DNA of 64,000 nt from Phaseolus vulgaris. Lineage: Eukaryota; Streptophyta; Magnoliopsida; Fabales; Fabaceae. Position 1 is the stretch's first letter, and each line of letters opens with the position of its first letter. The stretch lies in NCBI RefSeq assembly GCF_000499845.2, contig NC_023759.2:19386272-19450271 (forward strand), read 5' to 3'. Made by a program: the position numbers and the translations under genes. Below the pieces are notes generated by a model. The model saw only the letters and a program-made list of their open reading frames with translations. It did no database searches and had not been told where the DNA came from. Below are positions 42,486 to 54,710 of the stretch, piece by piece.

Positions 42486-43813
42486 CCTCTTTTTTAACTT
42501 TGTACCTTCATAAGCATCTATTACTTTGTACTGCCACACTGAATATAATCGATCATTTTATCTTCCCATTCTTACTTATGCTTCTCTTCTTTTACTACTT
42601 GGTAAACGTGTCTGCATTTTATCTTCGTGTCGACCATTGTCTCCACTTGCTGTTTCAAAGGTGTATATGTTACTTTACCCTGGACTTACTTCGATCTCGT
42701 TTACTTACTTCGCGAACTATAGGCAGTGCGTGCCTTTCTTTCTCGTCCTTTCAACCAAAGCGAGGTGCATACCTTTCTCTTGTCCCTCGAACTCCTTCTA
42801 CTTTCTAACTTGTGGGATTTTCTTAACCTTTTATCTTTGTTCGACCTTCGTGGCCCTAAGGCATTCATTTCCGAAGGTGTTTCTGGCCTCGACGCCGCTC
42901 AAAGGCGAAGGAGGGCTTATCTTGGCCGAAGCCTACTTACTCGTATTGGGTGCCCACACTCGAGGAGAGACCTGCTGAACGCAAGGTCGTTTCGTCCTCA
43001 GTGTGTCTAGACTCTTGGGAGAAAGTTGCGCTTTGGTGCCCAAGCCCGAGGAGAGGCCTGCTAAAAGCAGCGCCATATCGTCCCCGGTGTGTCTAAACAC
43101 CAAGGCAACTAGCCCTTATCTCTGCCCACTTGGGGCCCACGCCCGAGGAGAGACCTGCCTTAAAGGTGAAGCCGTTTCGTCCCCAATGTGTCTAAACACC
43201 AAGATGACTAGGGACTTGGTGATTACGCCCAAGGAGAAGGTTTCCCGAAGGATGGCACGACTCCTATCTGGTGTGTATCTGCACCAAGGCCCCTAGCTCT
43301 CCACTGCTCCGTACTTCCTCTCTTGTTTGATGCCCACGCTCGAAGGAGGCGCCCCCCGCCACTTCCTTGCGAGGTGTCTAAACATCAGACAATCGGGACT
43401 AGTCGTTCTCACCTGGGGAGGGGGCGTCCCGAAGGAATCCGTTAACCCCTGCCCAGGGATGAGACGCCCGGATTTTAACTATACCGTGCATACCTTTCGG
43501 CCTCGACGCCCATGCCCAGAGAGTGCGCTCCCGCCACTCCCTTTGGGGTGTCTAAACGTCAGAGTTTGTTTGCACGCTTGGTGTCCACGCCAGAGGAGAT
43601 ATTCGCGTCCCTCCTGCTTAGATGTCCAAACACCATGGTGGCGGGTTCGTTTCTCAATGAATCGCGCCATTTCTTTTTAGCGTTTCTTTACGTTGCAAGC
43701 AAGGAAAATTCAAGACAATGTATGCTTAAACTGATCTTTACTTGGGTGACCTCATTAAAAAACCCCCGAGAGGGAAAAAAAGTGTCCCCTCAACTGTATA
43801 CTACATCAAGTCT
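42486..43813. repeat. 3' UTR of element A with tandem repeats
   Basis: From about 42950 to 43680 units share CCCGAGGAGAGACCTGC, CGTTTCGTCCCCAGTGTG and TCTAAACACCAAGGC with spacing of roughly 75-110 bases. The last part (GGTGACCTCATTAAAAAACC) matches the post-pol region of B. The short open frames here are repeat artefacts. Confidence 0.75.
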
Positions 43814-45196
43814 TTAACTAAAATAAAACTTCAAATTAGTTGCGTTCCAAATGCGTGGAATGGGGCCTCCCTCCAGAGTTTCAAGCCTGTACGACCCATT
43901 CCCCTTAGCCTCGGTTACTCTAAAGGGCCCGGTCCACTTGGGAGACAGCTTGTTCTCTAACTCATATGGATGAGCCTTGCGCATGACGAGGTCCGCCACC
44001 TAGAACTGACGAGGCCTCACCTTGGAGCTCTACTGGTGCTCCACCCTTCTCTTCACTGCCTCAGCCTTTATTCTCGCCTCTTCCCTAGCCTCGTCCAACA
44101 AGTCTAAATTCACCCTCCTCTCTTCGTTGGACTCCTCTGCCACAAAGTTCTGGAAACGTGGTGAGCTCTCGTGAATCTCCACCGGGTTCATCGCATCCGA
44201 TCCGTACACGAGGCTGAACGGTGTCTCCATGGTGGAGGTTTGAGGCGTGGTGTGATAAGCCCACACTATCCTTGGTACTTCCTCTGCCCAGACTCCTTTG
44301 GCCTTCTCAAGCCTCCTCTTCAATCCTCTCAACAAGATTCTATTTGCGGACTCCACCTGTCCGTTCGTCTGGGGGTGTTCGACTAATGCGAACACCTGTT
44401 TGATGCCTACCTCTGCACACAACTTCCCCAATTGCTGGCTTGCGAACTGAGTACCGTTATCCGAGACCAGGCGCCTCGGCACACCGAAACGACACACAAT
44501 GTTTTTCCAGAAAAAGTGTTGTACCTTGTGTGCAGTGATCTGAGCCACCGGTTCTGCTTCTATCCACTTCGTGAAGTACTCAATAGCTACTATCAAGTAC
44601 TTCATCTGCCTTATCGCCAACGAGAAAGGCCCCAGAATGTCAATTCCCCAAGTGTGGAAAGGCCATGGGCTGTAAATTGACCTCAGTTCTTCTGGCGGCG
44701 CCTTGTGCCAATCGGCGTGTTGTTGGCACTGCTTGCACTGCTGGGCGTACCCTACACAATCTTCCCTTACGGTTGGCCAATAAAAACCTGCACGTACCAC
44801 CTTGAATGCTAACGATCTTCCCCTCACGTGGCTTCCACAAATCCCTTCGTGGAGTTCAACCATTATCCTTGTTCACTCATCTCCACTTACACACGTCAAG
44901 ATTGGGTGCGTAAACCCATGCCTGAATAACATCCCATCCACCAGGGTGTACCTTGCGGAATTTCTTTTCACCTTCTTGCCCTCTTCTCGCTCTGCTGGGA
45001 GGATCCCATCTGCAAGGTAGCGTCTGTAGGGGGTCATCCACGTGTCTCCTTCTTCCAGAGCGCACACTTGCATGAGGTCCCCTTTCGTGGGCGAGACTGA
45101 ATAGACACTTACGCTAGGGGCTCTCGCCGTCTCCTGAGTCAAGGACCGATGACTCTCCGGCTTTCCCTTGGATGCACTGACTAGGAGGACATCCAC
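43814..45196 (-). pseudogene. Integrase of element A
   Basis: Minus strand. An amino part (45196-44873) reads TWMTPYRRYLADGILP. After one stop, 44863-44030 is open: HEGICGSH and CKQCQQH of the zinc-binding HHCC fold, then the catalytic core with D in WGIDILGPF, D in VSDNGTQF and E in NGQVESANR, all present. The C-terminal fold (VADLVMRKAHPYELENKLS) follows two stops near 44000-44040 and ends LKFYFS at 43814. Integrase inserts element DNA. The core is intact but the whole protein is broken. Confidence 0.92.
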
Positions 45197-45207
45197 TCTG
45201 TTATCTG

Positions 45208-45637
45208 CTACAAACTTTCGCAGTGCCTGGAGGGTCTCTTGGATGACCGTCCTCTGCTTTCCCCCTTGCCTGAGCGGGCCAGCTTGGCGAGCTGGTCAGC
45301 ACGGGCATTTTGCTCTCTCGGGACGTGCACCAACTCAAACGCCGCGAATGCTCCCTTCAGCACTTGGACGTACCTCAAATACGCAGCCATCTGCGGGTCC
45401 TTTGCTTGATATTCCCCGATCACATGCCCCGTGACCAGCAGCGAGTCACTCTTCGCAAAGAGGTTTCGCGCGCCCATCTCTTTGGTTAAAAGCATTCCTG
45501 TGATCAGGGCTTCGTATTATGCCTGTTTGTTACTTGCCTTGAAGGCGAACCGCAGGGCTTGCTCAATCAACACCCTGTTGGGCCCCTCCAAGACTATCCC
45601 GGCGCCACTTCCCTGCTGATTCGAGGATCCATCTACT
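45208..45637 (-). pseudogene. Second (plant/archaeal-like) RNase H of element A
   Basis: Minus strand: LVDGSSNQQGSGAGIVLEGP, FAFKASNKQA then a TAA where NQAEYEA relatives have Glu, YEALITGMLLTKEMGA, and VHVPREQNARADQLAKLA. This extra RNase H beside integrase is a Tat hallmark. The stop replaces a residue of the active site region. Element H inserted just before the VDGS start. Confidence 0.85.
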
Positions 45638-45642
45638 AATAA

Positions 45643-46545
45643 TGATGGAAACCAAGTAGAGGATGCTCTAGGCCATGAAGCCCAAGCCCAACAAGGGGCC
45701 CAAGCCCATCAAGGGGTCCAAGCCCAACAAGGGGCCCAAGCCCAACGAATTACTAGGAGCATGGCAAGAGCTTTGGGACAAGAGTATAATAAAATGGCTC
45801 TTCTTATTTCTTTTGTAGAATAGGGGTGTGAGTGTAATAAAAAGGTGTAAGTAGTAAGGGAGTCTAGGGGGGAGTGTAGATAGGAGCCTAGGGGGTGCCA
45901 AACCGAATTTCATTGCATTTGTGTGCCATTTAGCTTGCATTTTCAGCACCTCTAGGCTATAAATAAAGGTGCTTAGCTTGTACAATGCAGATTGGAATTT
46001 TATAGTAGAGAGACTATACTCAATTTGGGAGAGAATTTGTGAGTTTTTGAGTCTTCCTCTTCTTTGCCTTATCTTGTGAGCTATGGTGAGCTTCAAGTGG
46101 TGGCACTCCATCACTTATCTTGGTTCAAGGTTCCAAGTGGCGTGAATGGCTTCTTCCAATCCTCAAAATCCAGCAAGCATCTTCATATAAGTGTCTTCTT
46201 TCCTTTCTTCAATTTTTCCATTCGGTAGTTTCATTTCCTAATGTGCTTCCTTCATTTTCTACCATTTACATTCTGTTTTCCAGCTTTGTTCTTTGTTTCT
46301 TTTTCGGTTCAGTAGCTAGTTTCTTAATTCTGTCCAGTTTTAATTCTTGTTCTTCCTTCCTTTTGTTTTGATTCAATTTGACAATACATGGACTTCAATA
46401 TGAGTCTTGGTTGGTGCTTAGTTTTGGTGAGTTCTTGAATTTAGAACATTGATCCAATTCTAAAGTAAAGTGCCTTTTCAAATCCAGCTCAAGTTGTTCC
46501 TAAGAATGTCAAGAATCATGTGTTCTTGTAGTTACATTCACATCA
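45643..46545 (+). repeat. 5' LTR of element H
   Basis: TGATGGAAACC to CATTCACATCA. It has one extra A (AATAAAATGG) relative to the 3' copy. Near the start is a GCCCAAGCCCAACAAGGG-type repeat that encodes the Gln/Ala tail in the 3' copy. Confidence 0.95.
45958..45965 (+). promoter_or_regulatory. TATA box in the 5' LTR of H
   Basis: TATAAATA in the context CTAGGCTATAAATAAAGG; the 3' LTR has it at 52629-52636. Likely start of the genomic transcript, and same form as in element I. Confidence 0.75.
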
Positions 46546-46561
46546 TGTGGTATCTAGAGTC
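46546..46561 (+). other. Primer binding site of element H
   Basis: TGTGGTATCTAGAGTC beside the LTR end, similar to the initiator-Met-tRNA complement with one inserted base. Element I has nearly the same site. Confidence 0.78.
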
Positions 46562-47905
46562 TAGGCTTGTTTTTGCTTAATTCTTGAGTTGTATTGCACT
46601 TTACTTTCAAGAGCTCTTTAATTCAAGTTGTTTACCATTCTGTTTTAGGATTTATTTTGAGTTTTCTTGCTGTTTTCTTTTGTTACACCATGTGTTTGTG
46701 AAAAGGACTCTAGCACTCATTGTTCATATGAGTATGGCTGCTCTTTTGGAATGGCATTCTCCTTCCTAGAGCTGACCTTAAGCTTCCTTTCACTTGTGGT
46801 TATATCTTGTTATATGTCTTTTAATTTTGTAATCATGTCAAGTTTTGTCTTAGTCATGTTATTCCATAATTGTCATTACTTATAGTAGTACTTTTATTGC
46901 TTTAATTGTTTCTTGCTTTGGTTTACTTTCTGTTTTTTGAGTTTATTGCTTGATCCTTTGTGCATTTTCCTTTTTAGATTTGAGTTCATGCTTGTATTTT
47001 CATTCTATACAAGTTCCTTTACACAATTTCCATTATGTCTTTGCTAGTTCATCATACTGTTTTTCATTCCTAAATAGGCTCCTCTGTTTTCTTACAAACG
47101 TGCTACTGTTTTCAATTTACTGCAATTAATTGGCTCATAGGAAATTTCTGATAATTTGGATTTACATACTTCAAAGTGTTACAAAAGCATAGAAAAAAGA
47201 ATCACTCAAAAATTCCAAGTACACAAAAAATGATAAATAAAATACGAAAAGTGTACAATACTGCCGAAAAGAATACGGTAATTGGGCAGCAATTTTGAAA
47301 AAATTATTTCTCTCAATTGGCTTACTTTTTTTACCTCATTCCAGTGCCATTTTTGAGTTAAGACATTGAAGTTTCTGTGGTTAATTTTTCACATTCCAGT
47401 TCGCTTTCAATCGGTACAGTTAAATCTGTAAACATAACACAGTTTGCTTTAAAAAATAAAAAATAAAAAAATTTCCAGTAGCTGTTTTCTGTTTTCTTTA
47501 ATCTACTCTAGCACTTTTCTTTAAGACTCTTTTTGTGTGCCTTCTTTATTCATTGAGTTCCTTATTTTTCTTGATTGTCTTTCATTCATATTCTTTCTAG
47601 TTTGTCATACATTCCTCTCTGTTTTTGGTTTAGCTTTTATTGTTTACACCTTTTTCTTGCTTGTCTTTTTGTTCTTCTTAAAAGTTGTGTGGAGACTTGT
47701 TCTTAAGTAAGTTGGTTTGCTGTAACATATTTCACTTGAAGCTACTCCATTTCACAAGCAAGGCTTGGTTGAGGACAGAATATTTTCTTGGAGTGGTTTG
47801 AGTGCTTTCTTGGGCATTTTTCCAGCAACCTATATCTCACTGTTTTTAATTGTTTAACAAGTTTCTTTCACTGTTTTGTTTTCTGTTTTTGTGTATTTTC
47901 TGCTC
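46562..47905 (+). other. Leader of element H
   Basis: About 1.3 kb without a real gene, T-rich and clearly related to the leader of element I. It would be the untranslated, packaging part of the genomic RNA. Confidence 0.7.
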
Positions 47906-48061
47906 ATGGCTCATTTCTCTAGTGGAGAGTCCTCCAAACCGTGCTCACCACAAAAGGCAGCCCTTTATGAGGACTTAAAGAATGCCAAGCAATCCAATGC
48001 TCACTATCTTGAGGTGATAAGGAAGATGGAAGCACGACTCCAAAGTTTGGAGTTAAACTGA
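47906..48061 (+). CDS. Gag N-terminal segment of H, ending at a stop
   Basis: The ATG at 47906 opens MAHFSSGESSKPCSPQK and runs 51 codons through a coiled coil (IRKMEARLQSLELN) to TGA at 48059-48061. The next ATG, 48068, is in the same frame. In element I the equivalent start MAGFSSDAS continues through this point without a stop, so the TGA is very likely a recent nonsense change. A reader could treat both parts as one gag-pol. Confidence 0.7.
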   Translation: MAHFSSGESSKPCSPQKAALYEDLKNAKQSNAHYLEVIRKMEARLQSLELN

Positions 48062-48067
48062 GAGGAA

Positions 48068-51000
48068 ATGCATCAAAACCGTGAGCAAAGAACTCCTCCT
48101 CCTAGTCGGCATTCTTCAAGGCACTCCCATGGTTATTATGAAGACAATCCAAGGCCAAGACATCATCACCATGAAGAGAGGCGCCAACATGTGGCTGGCC
48201 CTTGTTCTCCAAATGTAAAACTTCCTAGTTTTAGTGGTGATAGTGATCCCAATGTATACTTAGGATGGGAGGCTAAGGTTGACCAAATTTTTGATGTAAA
48301 TGGGGTTAGGGATGAGCATAGAGTTAAGTTAGCTTCTTTAGAATTTTTGGACTATGCCATGCAATGGTGGCATCAATACCTCATGGACATTGACCTACAC
48401 AAGAGGCCGCCCGTGGTCTCTTGGAACGATTTGAAAGCATGTTTACGCGCTAGATTCGTACCCCCACACTTTAGGAAAGACCTTATGTTGAAACTCCAAC
48501 GGTTTCATCAAGGCACGCTAAGTGTGGATGATTACTTTAAACAACTAGACACGCTTTTAATTCGAGTTAATATGGATGAGAGTGAGGAGGCTAAGATAGC
48601 TAGGTTTGTGAGTGGACTTCGAAGGGATATTCAAGACGTGGTAGAGTTACAAGAATATTCTTCTTTGGAAAATGTGGTGCACCTTGCTAGCAAAATTGAA
48701 AATCAACTTGCAAGGAAAAAGGCTTTCAAAAATTCTTCTAAAGATAACTACTACCACTCTTCTTGGAAAAATAAAAACTCTTTTTCAAACATCCCTTCTA
48801 AGGACTCTACTTTCAAACCTAGAGAGTCTAAGCCTTCCACTTCCAATGCTAGGCCTAAATCACCACAAAAATCGTCTAGTAAGAAGTGTTTTAAATGTTT
48901 AAGCTATGGACATATTGCTTCTAATTGCCCTACTAAACGAACTATGTATATGCATGATGGGGTAGATAGTAGTGAGCATGGGTCCGAATCTTCTAGACAT
49001 TCCTCACCTTCTAGATCCCCAAGTGAGAGTGAAAGTGAAAGCCCACATGAGGGTGACCTATTAGTAATAAGACGCATGCTTGGACAAGTGTTAAAACCTT
49101 TTGATGAAACTCAAAGAGAAAATATTTTTCATTCAAGGTGTCTTATTAATGATAGAGTTTGCTCTTTGATTGTGGATGGGGGGAGTTGTGCAAATGTGGC
49201 AAGCACAAGAGTGGTAGACAAACTTGGATTGCCTACCATCTCTCATGCCAAGCCCTACAAGTTACAATGGTTGAGTGAGGTGGGTGAGATAGTGGTGAAC
49301 AAACAAGTCCTCATTACATTTTCCATTGGCAAATATAAAGATGAGGTCTTGTGTGATGTTGTTCCAATGGAAGCTACTCATATCCTTTTAGGTAGGCCAT
49401 GGCAATTTGATAGAAAAAATTTTCATGATGGCTTTACCAACAAAATTTCTTTTAACTTCCATGGACACAAAGTCATTCTCAAGTCTCTCTCTCCAAAAGA
49501 GGTACATGAGGACCAAATCAAAATGAGAGAAAAGAGAGAGAAAGAAAAAGAAATTAAAAATTCCAAGAGAAGCCTTCTCATATCTTCCCAACAAGTTCAA
49601 AAGGTAATAGTTACTCACAAGCCTATTTTTTTAGCTATTCCTAGACCTATTGAATATGAGTCGGCTAAAGATAGTCCCACATGTTTGGACCATTTGGTAA
49701 AGGAATATGAAGATGTGTTTCAAGATCCTCCTAAAGGCTTACCACCTCTAAGAGGGATTGAACACCAAATAGACTTCATGCCCGGGGTTTCTTTACCAAA
49801 TCGCCCTGCATATAGGACCAATCCCCAAGAGACCAAAGAAATTCAAAGACAAGTTGAGGATTTATTAGCTAAGGGGTGGGTACAAGATAGCATGAGCCCA
49901 TGTGCTATGCCTGTCATACTTGTCCCTAAAAAGGATGGGACATGGAGGATGTGTACGGATTGTCGCGCTATAAATAACATCACCATCAAATATAGGCATC
50001 CCATTCCTAGGTTAGATGACTTGTTGGATGAATTACATGGGTCTAAAATATTTTCCAAAATTGATCTTAAGAGTGGTTACAATCAAATTCGAATTAAACA
50101 TGGTGATGAATGGAAAACCGCTTTTAAGACCAAATTTGGTTTATATGAGTGGTTGGTCATGCCTTTTGGCTTGACTAATGCTCCTAGTACCTTCATGCGA
50201 CTCATGCATCATGTTTTAAGAGCATTCATTGGCAAGTTTGTTGTGGTTTACTTTGATGATATTCTTATATATAGCTTGTCCTTAGAAGATCATGAGTCAC
50301 ATGTTAGACAAGTTCTAGAAACCCTTAGGAAGGAGAAGTTGTATGCTAACCATGCTAAATGTTTCTTTGCATTAGATCATATAGACTTCCTAGGGTTTGT
50401 GGTTAGTCATAAAGGGGTGCATGTAGATCAAACAAAAGTTGCAGCAATTCAACATTGGCCAACACCCACCAATGTTAATGAAGTACGAAGCTTTCATGGC
50501 CTTGCTAGTTTTTATAGGCGGTTTGTGAAAGACTTTAGTACAATTGCCGCACCTTTAAATGCCATAGTAAAGAAGGATGTGGTTTTTAAGTGGGGACAAG
50601 AGCAAGAAAACGCTTTTCAAACTTTGAAGGATAAATTAACTAAAGCCCCCATTCTAGCCCTTCCTAATTTTGCTAAGACATTTGAAATAGAGTGTGATGC
50701 CTCTAATATAGGCATTGGGGCCGTCCTCCTTCAAGAAGGACACCCCATCGCTTATTTTAGTGAGAAACTCAAAGGGAGTCATCTCAATTACTCCACTTAT
50801 GATAAAGAACTTTATACTCTTGTTAGAGCTTTGCAAAATTGGCAACATTATCTTTTTCCAAAGGAATTTGTGATTCATAGTGATCATGAGTCCCTTAAAT
50901 ATTTAAAAAGCCAAAGCAAGCTTAATAAGAGACATGCTAAGTGGGTGGAGTTTATTGAGCAATTTCCTTATGTGATCAAACATAAACAAGGTAAAATTAA

Positions 51001-52489
51001 TGTAGTGGCCGATGCTCTTTCACGAAGATATACCTTGTTAAATGTTTTAAATGTTCAATATTTAGGTTTTGATCACATAAAGGAACTTTATCATGATGAC
51101 TTAGATTTCTCTCTAATCTATCAAGAGTGTTCCAAGGGAGGTCACAAAGACTTTTTCTTACATAATGGTTTTCTTTTCAAAGGAAAAAGACTTTGTGTTC
51201 CCCAAGGATCCATTAGACAATCTCTTGTTAGAGAGGCTCATGAGGGTGGGCTTATGGGACATTTTGGGGTAGCTAAGACCTTAGAAACATTGCATGAACA
51301 TTTCTTTTGGCCTCACATGCGCAAATCCGTACATACCTTCTGTGATAGATGTATAGCATGTAGGACGGCTAAATCTAAGGTCCAACCCCATGGTTTATAT
51401 ACCCCTCTTCCTATCCCTACAATGCCTTGGGTTGATATTTCTATGGATTTTATCTTAGGACTACCCAAGACATCGAAGGGTAAGGATTCCATCTTTGTGG
51501 TAGTGGACCGTTTTTCTAAAATGGCTCATTTTATTCCATGCCACAAAGTGGATGATGCATGCCATATTGCAAATCTCTTCTTCAAGGAAGTTGTTCGTTT
51601 GCATGGACTTCCTAGAAGTATAGTATCTGATAGGGATTCTAAGTTCTTAAGTCACTTTTGGCGGACCTTATGGGGGAAACTTGGCACCAAACTTCTGTTT
51701 TCTACTACCTGCCACCCCCAAACTGATGGTCAAACCGAAGTGGTTAATAGAACTTTGGGTCAATTATTAAGATGCTTTATTTCCGGGAATCCAAGGGCTT
51801 GGGAGGATTTACTACCTCATGTTGAATTTGCCTATAATAGAGTAGTGAATTCCACCACTAACCATTCTCCTTTTGAGGTTGTTTATGGGTTTAATCCCCT
51901 CACACCTCTAGATCTTCTTCCCATTCCTGTCCTTGATGAGGTTCTATGCAAAGACGGTTTTGAAAAGGCATCTTTTGTTAAAGATTTGCATAACCGCATC
52001 AAGTTACAAATTGAGAAGAAAGTTGGTAAGTATGCTGACACTGCCAACCAAAGGAGAAAGGCATTAATCTTTGAGCCCGGTGATTGGGTTTGGCTTCATT
52101 TGAGAAAGGATAGATTTCCTTATCTAAGGAAGTCCAAACTTATGCCTCGTGGTGATGGCCCTTTCCAAGTCATTAAGAGGATTAATGATAATGCCTATGA
52201 GTTAGATATGCCCTCTACTTATCTTGGTAGTAATTCTTTCAATGTTACTGATCTCACTCCTTTTGCTGCAGGTTTCCCAAATTCGTGGACGAATTCTCAC
52301 CAACCCGGGGAGTATGATGGAAACCAAGTAGAGGATGCTCTAGGCCATGAAGCCCAAGCCCAACAAGGGGCCCAAGCCCATCAAGGGGTCCAAGCCCAAC
52401 AAGGGGCCCAAGCCCAACGAATTACTAGGAGCATGGCAAGAGCTTTGGGACAAGAGTATAATAAATGGCTCTTCTTATTTCTTTTGTAG
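48068..52489 (+). CDS. Gag-pol polyprotein of chromovirus H (1473 aa)
   Basis: One open frame. Gag core at about residues 50-210 ([20 protein letters not shown]), zinc knuckle [14 protein letters not shown] at 274-287, aspartic protease with [12 protein letters not shown] near 370, reverse transcriptase with the intact YFDD motif at 728-731, RNase H ([16 protein letters not shown]) near 875, integrase with H-H (HEGGLMGHF) near 1058, C-C (CDRCIAC), and the catalytic D in MDFILGLP, D in SDRDSKF and E in DGQTEVVNR. It ends [14 protein letters not shown] and a Gln/Ala repeat tail; the last ~58 residues lie in the 3' LTR, as in CRM elements. I see no classic chromodomain. All catalytic residues are in place. 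Confidence 0.95.
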   Translation: MHQNREQRTPPPSRHSSRHSHGYYEDNPRPRHHHHEERRQHVAGPCSPNVKLPSFSGDSDPNVYLGWEAKVDQIFDVNGVRDEHRVKLASLEFLDYAMQWWHQYLMDIDLHKRPPVVSWNDLKACLRARFVPPHFRKDLMLKLQRFHQGTLSVDDYFKQLDTLLIRVNMDESEEAKIARFVSGLRRDIQDVVELQEYSSLENVVHLASKIENQLARKKAFKNSSKDNYYHSSWKNKNSFSNIPSKDSTFKPRESKPSTSNARPKSPQKSSSKKCFKCLSYGHIASNCPTKRTMYMHDGVDSSEHGSESSRHSSPSRSPSESESESPHEGDLLVIRRMLGQVLKPFDETQRENIFHSRCLINDRVCSLIVDGGSCANVASTRVVDKLGLPTISHAKPYKLQWLSEVGEIVVNKQVLITFSIGKYKDEVLCDVVPMEATHILLGRPWQFDRKNFHDGFTNKISFNFHGHKVILKSLSPKEVHEDQIKMREKREKEKEIKNSKRSLLISSQQVQKVIVTHKPIFLAIPRPIEYESAKDSPTCLDHLVKEYEDVFQDPPKGLPPLRGIEHQIDFMPGVSLPNRPAYRTNPQETKEIQRQVEDLLAKGWVQDSMSPCAMPVILVPKKDGTWRMCTDCRAINNITIKYRHPIPRLDDLLDELHGSKIFSKIDLKSGYNQIRIKHGDEWKTAFKTKFGLYEWLVMPFGLTNAPSTFMRLMHHVLRAFIGKFVVVYFDDILIYSLSLEDHESHVRQVLETLRKEKLYANHAKCFFALDHIDFLGFVVSHKGVHVDQTKVAAIQHWPTPTNVNEVRSFHGLASFYRRFVKDFSTIAAPLNAIVKKDVVFKWGQEQENAFQTLKDKLTKAPILALPNFAKTFEIECDASNIGIGAVLLQEGHPIAYFSEKLKGSHLNYSTYDKELYTLVRALQNWQHYLFPKEFVIHSDHESLKYLKSQSKLNKRHAKWVEFIEQFPYVIKHKQGKINVVADALSRRYTLLNVLNVQYLGFDHIKELYHDDLDFSLIYQECSKGGHKDFFLHNGFLFKGKRLCVPQGSIRQSLVREAHEGGLMGHFGVAKTLETLHEHFFWPHMRKSVHTFCDRCIACRTAKSKVQPHGLYTPLPIPTMPWVDISMDFILGLPKTSKGKDSIFVVVDRFSKMAHFIPCHKVDDACHIANLFFKEVVRLHGLPRSIVSDRDSKFLSHFWRTLWGKLGTKLLFSTTCHPQTDGQTEVVNRTLGQLLRCFISGNPRAWEDLLPHVEFAYNRVVNSTTNHSPFEVVYGFNPLTPLDLLPIPVLDEVLCKDGFEKASFVKDLHNRIKLQIEKKVGKYADTANQRRKALIFEPGDWVWLHLRKDRFPYLRKSKLMPRGDGPFQVIKRINDNAYELDMPSTYLGSNSFNVTDLTPFAAGFPNSWTNSHQPGEYDGNQVEDALGHEAQAQQGAQAHQGVQAQQGAQAQRITRSMARALGQEYNKWLFLFLL
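52304..52314 (+). other. Polypurine-like tract before the 3' LTR of H
   Basis: CCCGGGGAGTA precedes TGATGG; in element I the same place reads CTCGGGGAGTA. Short for a polypurine tract but conserved between the two. Confidence 0.5.
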
Positions 52490-53216
52490 AATAGGGGTGT
52501 GAGTGTAATAAAAAGGTGTAAGTAGTAAGGGAGTCTAGGGGGGAGTGTAGATAGGAGCCTAGGGGGTGCCAAACCGAATTTCATTGCATTTGTGTGCCAT
52601 TTAGCTTGCATTTTCAGCACCTCTAGGCTATAAATAAAGGTGCTTAGCTTGTACAATGCAGATTGGAATTTTATAGTAGAGAGACTATACTCAATTTGGG
52701 AGAGAATTTGTGAGTTTTTGAGTCTTCCTCTTCTTTGCCTTATCTTGTGAGCTATGGTGAGCTTCAAGTGGTGGCGCTCCATCACTTATCTTGGTTCAAG
52801 GTTCCAAGTGGCGTGAATGGCTTCTTCCAATCCTCAAAATCCAGCAAGCATCTTCATATAAGTGTCTTCTTTCCTTTCTTCAATTTTTCCATTCGGTAGT
52901 TTCATTTCCTAATGTGCTTCCTTCATTTTCTACCATTTACATTCTGTTTTCCAGCTTTGTTCTTTGTTTCTTTTTCGGTTCAGTAGCTAGTTTCTTAATT
53001 CTGTCCAGTTTTAATTCTTGTTCTTCCTTCCTTTTGTTTTGATTCAATTTGACAATACATGGACTTCAATATGAGTCTTGGTTGGTGCTTAGTTTTGGTG
53101 AGTTCTTGAATTTAGAACATTGATCCAATTCTAAAGTAAAGTTCCTTTTCAAATCCAGCTCAAGTTGTTCCTAAGAATGTCAAGAATCATGTGTTCTTGT
53201 AGTTACATTCACATCA
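52315..53216 (+). repeat. 3' LTR of element H
   Basis: 902 bases. Differences from the 5' copy seen by eye: GGTGGCGCTCC versus GGTGGCACTCC, AAAGTTCC versus AAAGTGCC, and one A fewer. Confidence 0.95.
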
Positions 53217-53221
53217 AATAA

Positions 53222-54670
53222 CAACCACTGGGAATTAAATTCTACCTCGAACAGGGCGCCTCCCGGTGATAGTTCTGCGACGAAATCTGCATAGATCTGT
53301 CCCTTGATGGATCCCCTGGGCTCGTATACTATATCGAACTCTGATAGCTCCACCGCCCAGCAAACCATCCTCCCAACGACATCTGGCTTCTGCAACACCT
53401 TCTGGATGGGGAGATCCGTCATCACCACCACCGTAAAACTATGGAAATAGTGGTGAAGCCTCCTGGCAGAGAATACTACTGTCAGGGCCGCTTTCTCCAA
53501 AGATTGATACCTCGTCTCCGGGCCCTGCAAGGCCTTGCTCACGAAGTATATAGGCCTCTGCACCTGATCCTGCTCTTGAACCAGCACAGAGCTGATGGCC
53601 CACTCCGTCACTGCGAAATACAAACGGAGGGGCACGCCTGTCTGTGGCTTGCATAACACAGGAGGCGCCGCCAGGTACTCCTTCAGCTTGAGGAAAGCTG
53701 TCTCACACTCCTCTGTCCTTACGAAGCGGCTGTTCCTCTTCAGGCACTGGAAATATGGGTGGCCCTTATCTCCACCAACAAATACGAACCTTGACAGGGC
53801 TGCCATGCGCCCCGTCAACTGCTGTAGTTCCTTTACCGAGGCTGGGCTCCTCATGGCGATGATTGTTGCACACTTATCGGGGTTCGCCTCTATTCCCCGC
53901 TCAGTGAGCATGAATCCCAGGAACTTACCCGCCTCGACCCCAAAGACGCACTTCTCAAGGTTCAGCTTGAGGCGGTACTTGGCTATAGTGGTAAACAACT
54001 ATTCCAAATCAGCTGTGTGCCGCTCCCTCTCATGTGAGGTCACCACCATATTGTCAACATATGCTTGCATATTCCTACCCAACATGGTTGCAAGGACCTT
54101 ATCCATCACCCTTTGGTAGGTGGCGCTCGCGTTCTTCAGCCCAAACGACATCACCTTATAGCAGTAACAACATGTCTCGGTCATGAATGTCGTTTTGCTC
54201 TCGTCACGGGGATGCATCTTGATCTGATTGTACCCTGAAAAAGCATCCAAGAAACTCATCATTTTTCACCCCGAAGCACTATCTACCAATGCGTCGATGC
54301 TGGGTAAAGGGTACGAGTACTTAGGGCACGCCTTATTTAGGTCCGTAAAACCCACACACATCCTCCACTTCCCTTTCTCCTTCTTCACCAGGACCACATT
54401 GGCCAACCACTTGGGGTACTGGATCTCCCTGATGTGCCCGGCGCTCAGCAACTTCCTCGTCTCCTCCTGCACGACGAGGCGCCTCTCCTCATTAAACTTT
54501 CTTCTTTTTTGCCGTACTGGACGAACCTTGGGGTCCATGGTTAGATGATGGCATATAAAATCCGGGTCAATGCCGGCCATGTCCGAGGCGGACCATGCAA
54601 AAGCGTTTAGGTGGCGTGAAATGACGACCGCCACCTGGTCCTGCTCCTCTTGACTCAGGCGTCGCCCCAA
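53222..54670 (-). pseudogene. Reverse transcriptase and first RNase H of element A
   Basis: Minus strand: ISRHLNAFAWSASDMAGIDP, WLANVVLVKKEKGKWRMC, LNKACPKYSYPLPS, LDAFSGYNQIKMHP, then YVDNMVV where active copies have YVDD, and after stops near 54266 and 53999 the segment LTGRMAALSRFVFVGGDKG and RNase H blocks (RPIYFVSKALQGPETRYQSL). The change of the second catalytic Asp to Asn would itself kill RT. It is cut at 53217 by element H. Confidence 0.92.
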
Positions 54671-54710
54671 GCGAAAAGTTCTGCCACCTATCTGCCTCTC
54701 GACAACGTTC

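Larger units (their letters stand above)
45643..53216 (+). mobile_element. CRM-like chromovirus H, complete and recent
   Basis: 7574 bases with LTRs of 903 and 902 bases (45643-46545, 52315-53216) and the duplication AATAA (45638-45642, 53217-53221). By eye the LTRs differ by two substitutions and one base of length. It has a Met-tRNA primer site, leader, and one long gag-pol frame running into the 3' LTR, as in CRM centromeric retrotransposons. The only defect I find is one stop codon early in gag. It lies between the two RNase H domains of A. Confidence 0.95.

Noticed and set aside
45668..46114. Minus-strand 148-codon ORF shared with 52381-52785
   Set aside because: An antisense frame in the two nearly identical LTRs of element H. 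Equal sequence is explained by recent LTR duplication, not by coding constraint.
46120..46371. 83-codon ORF occurring identically at 52791-53042
   Set aside because: Also LTR sequence of element H, hydrophobic only because the region is T-rich.
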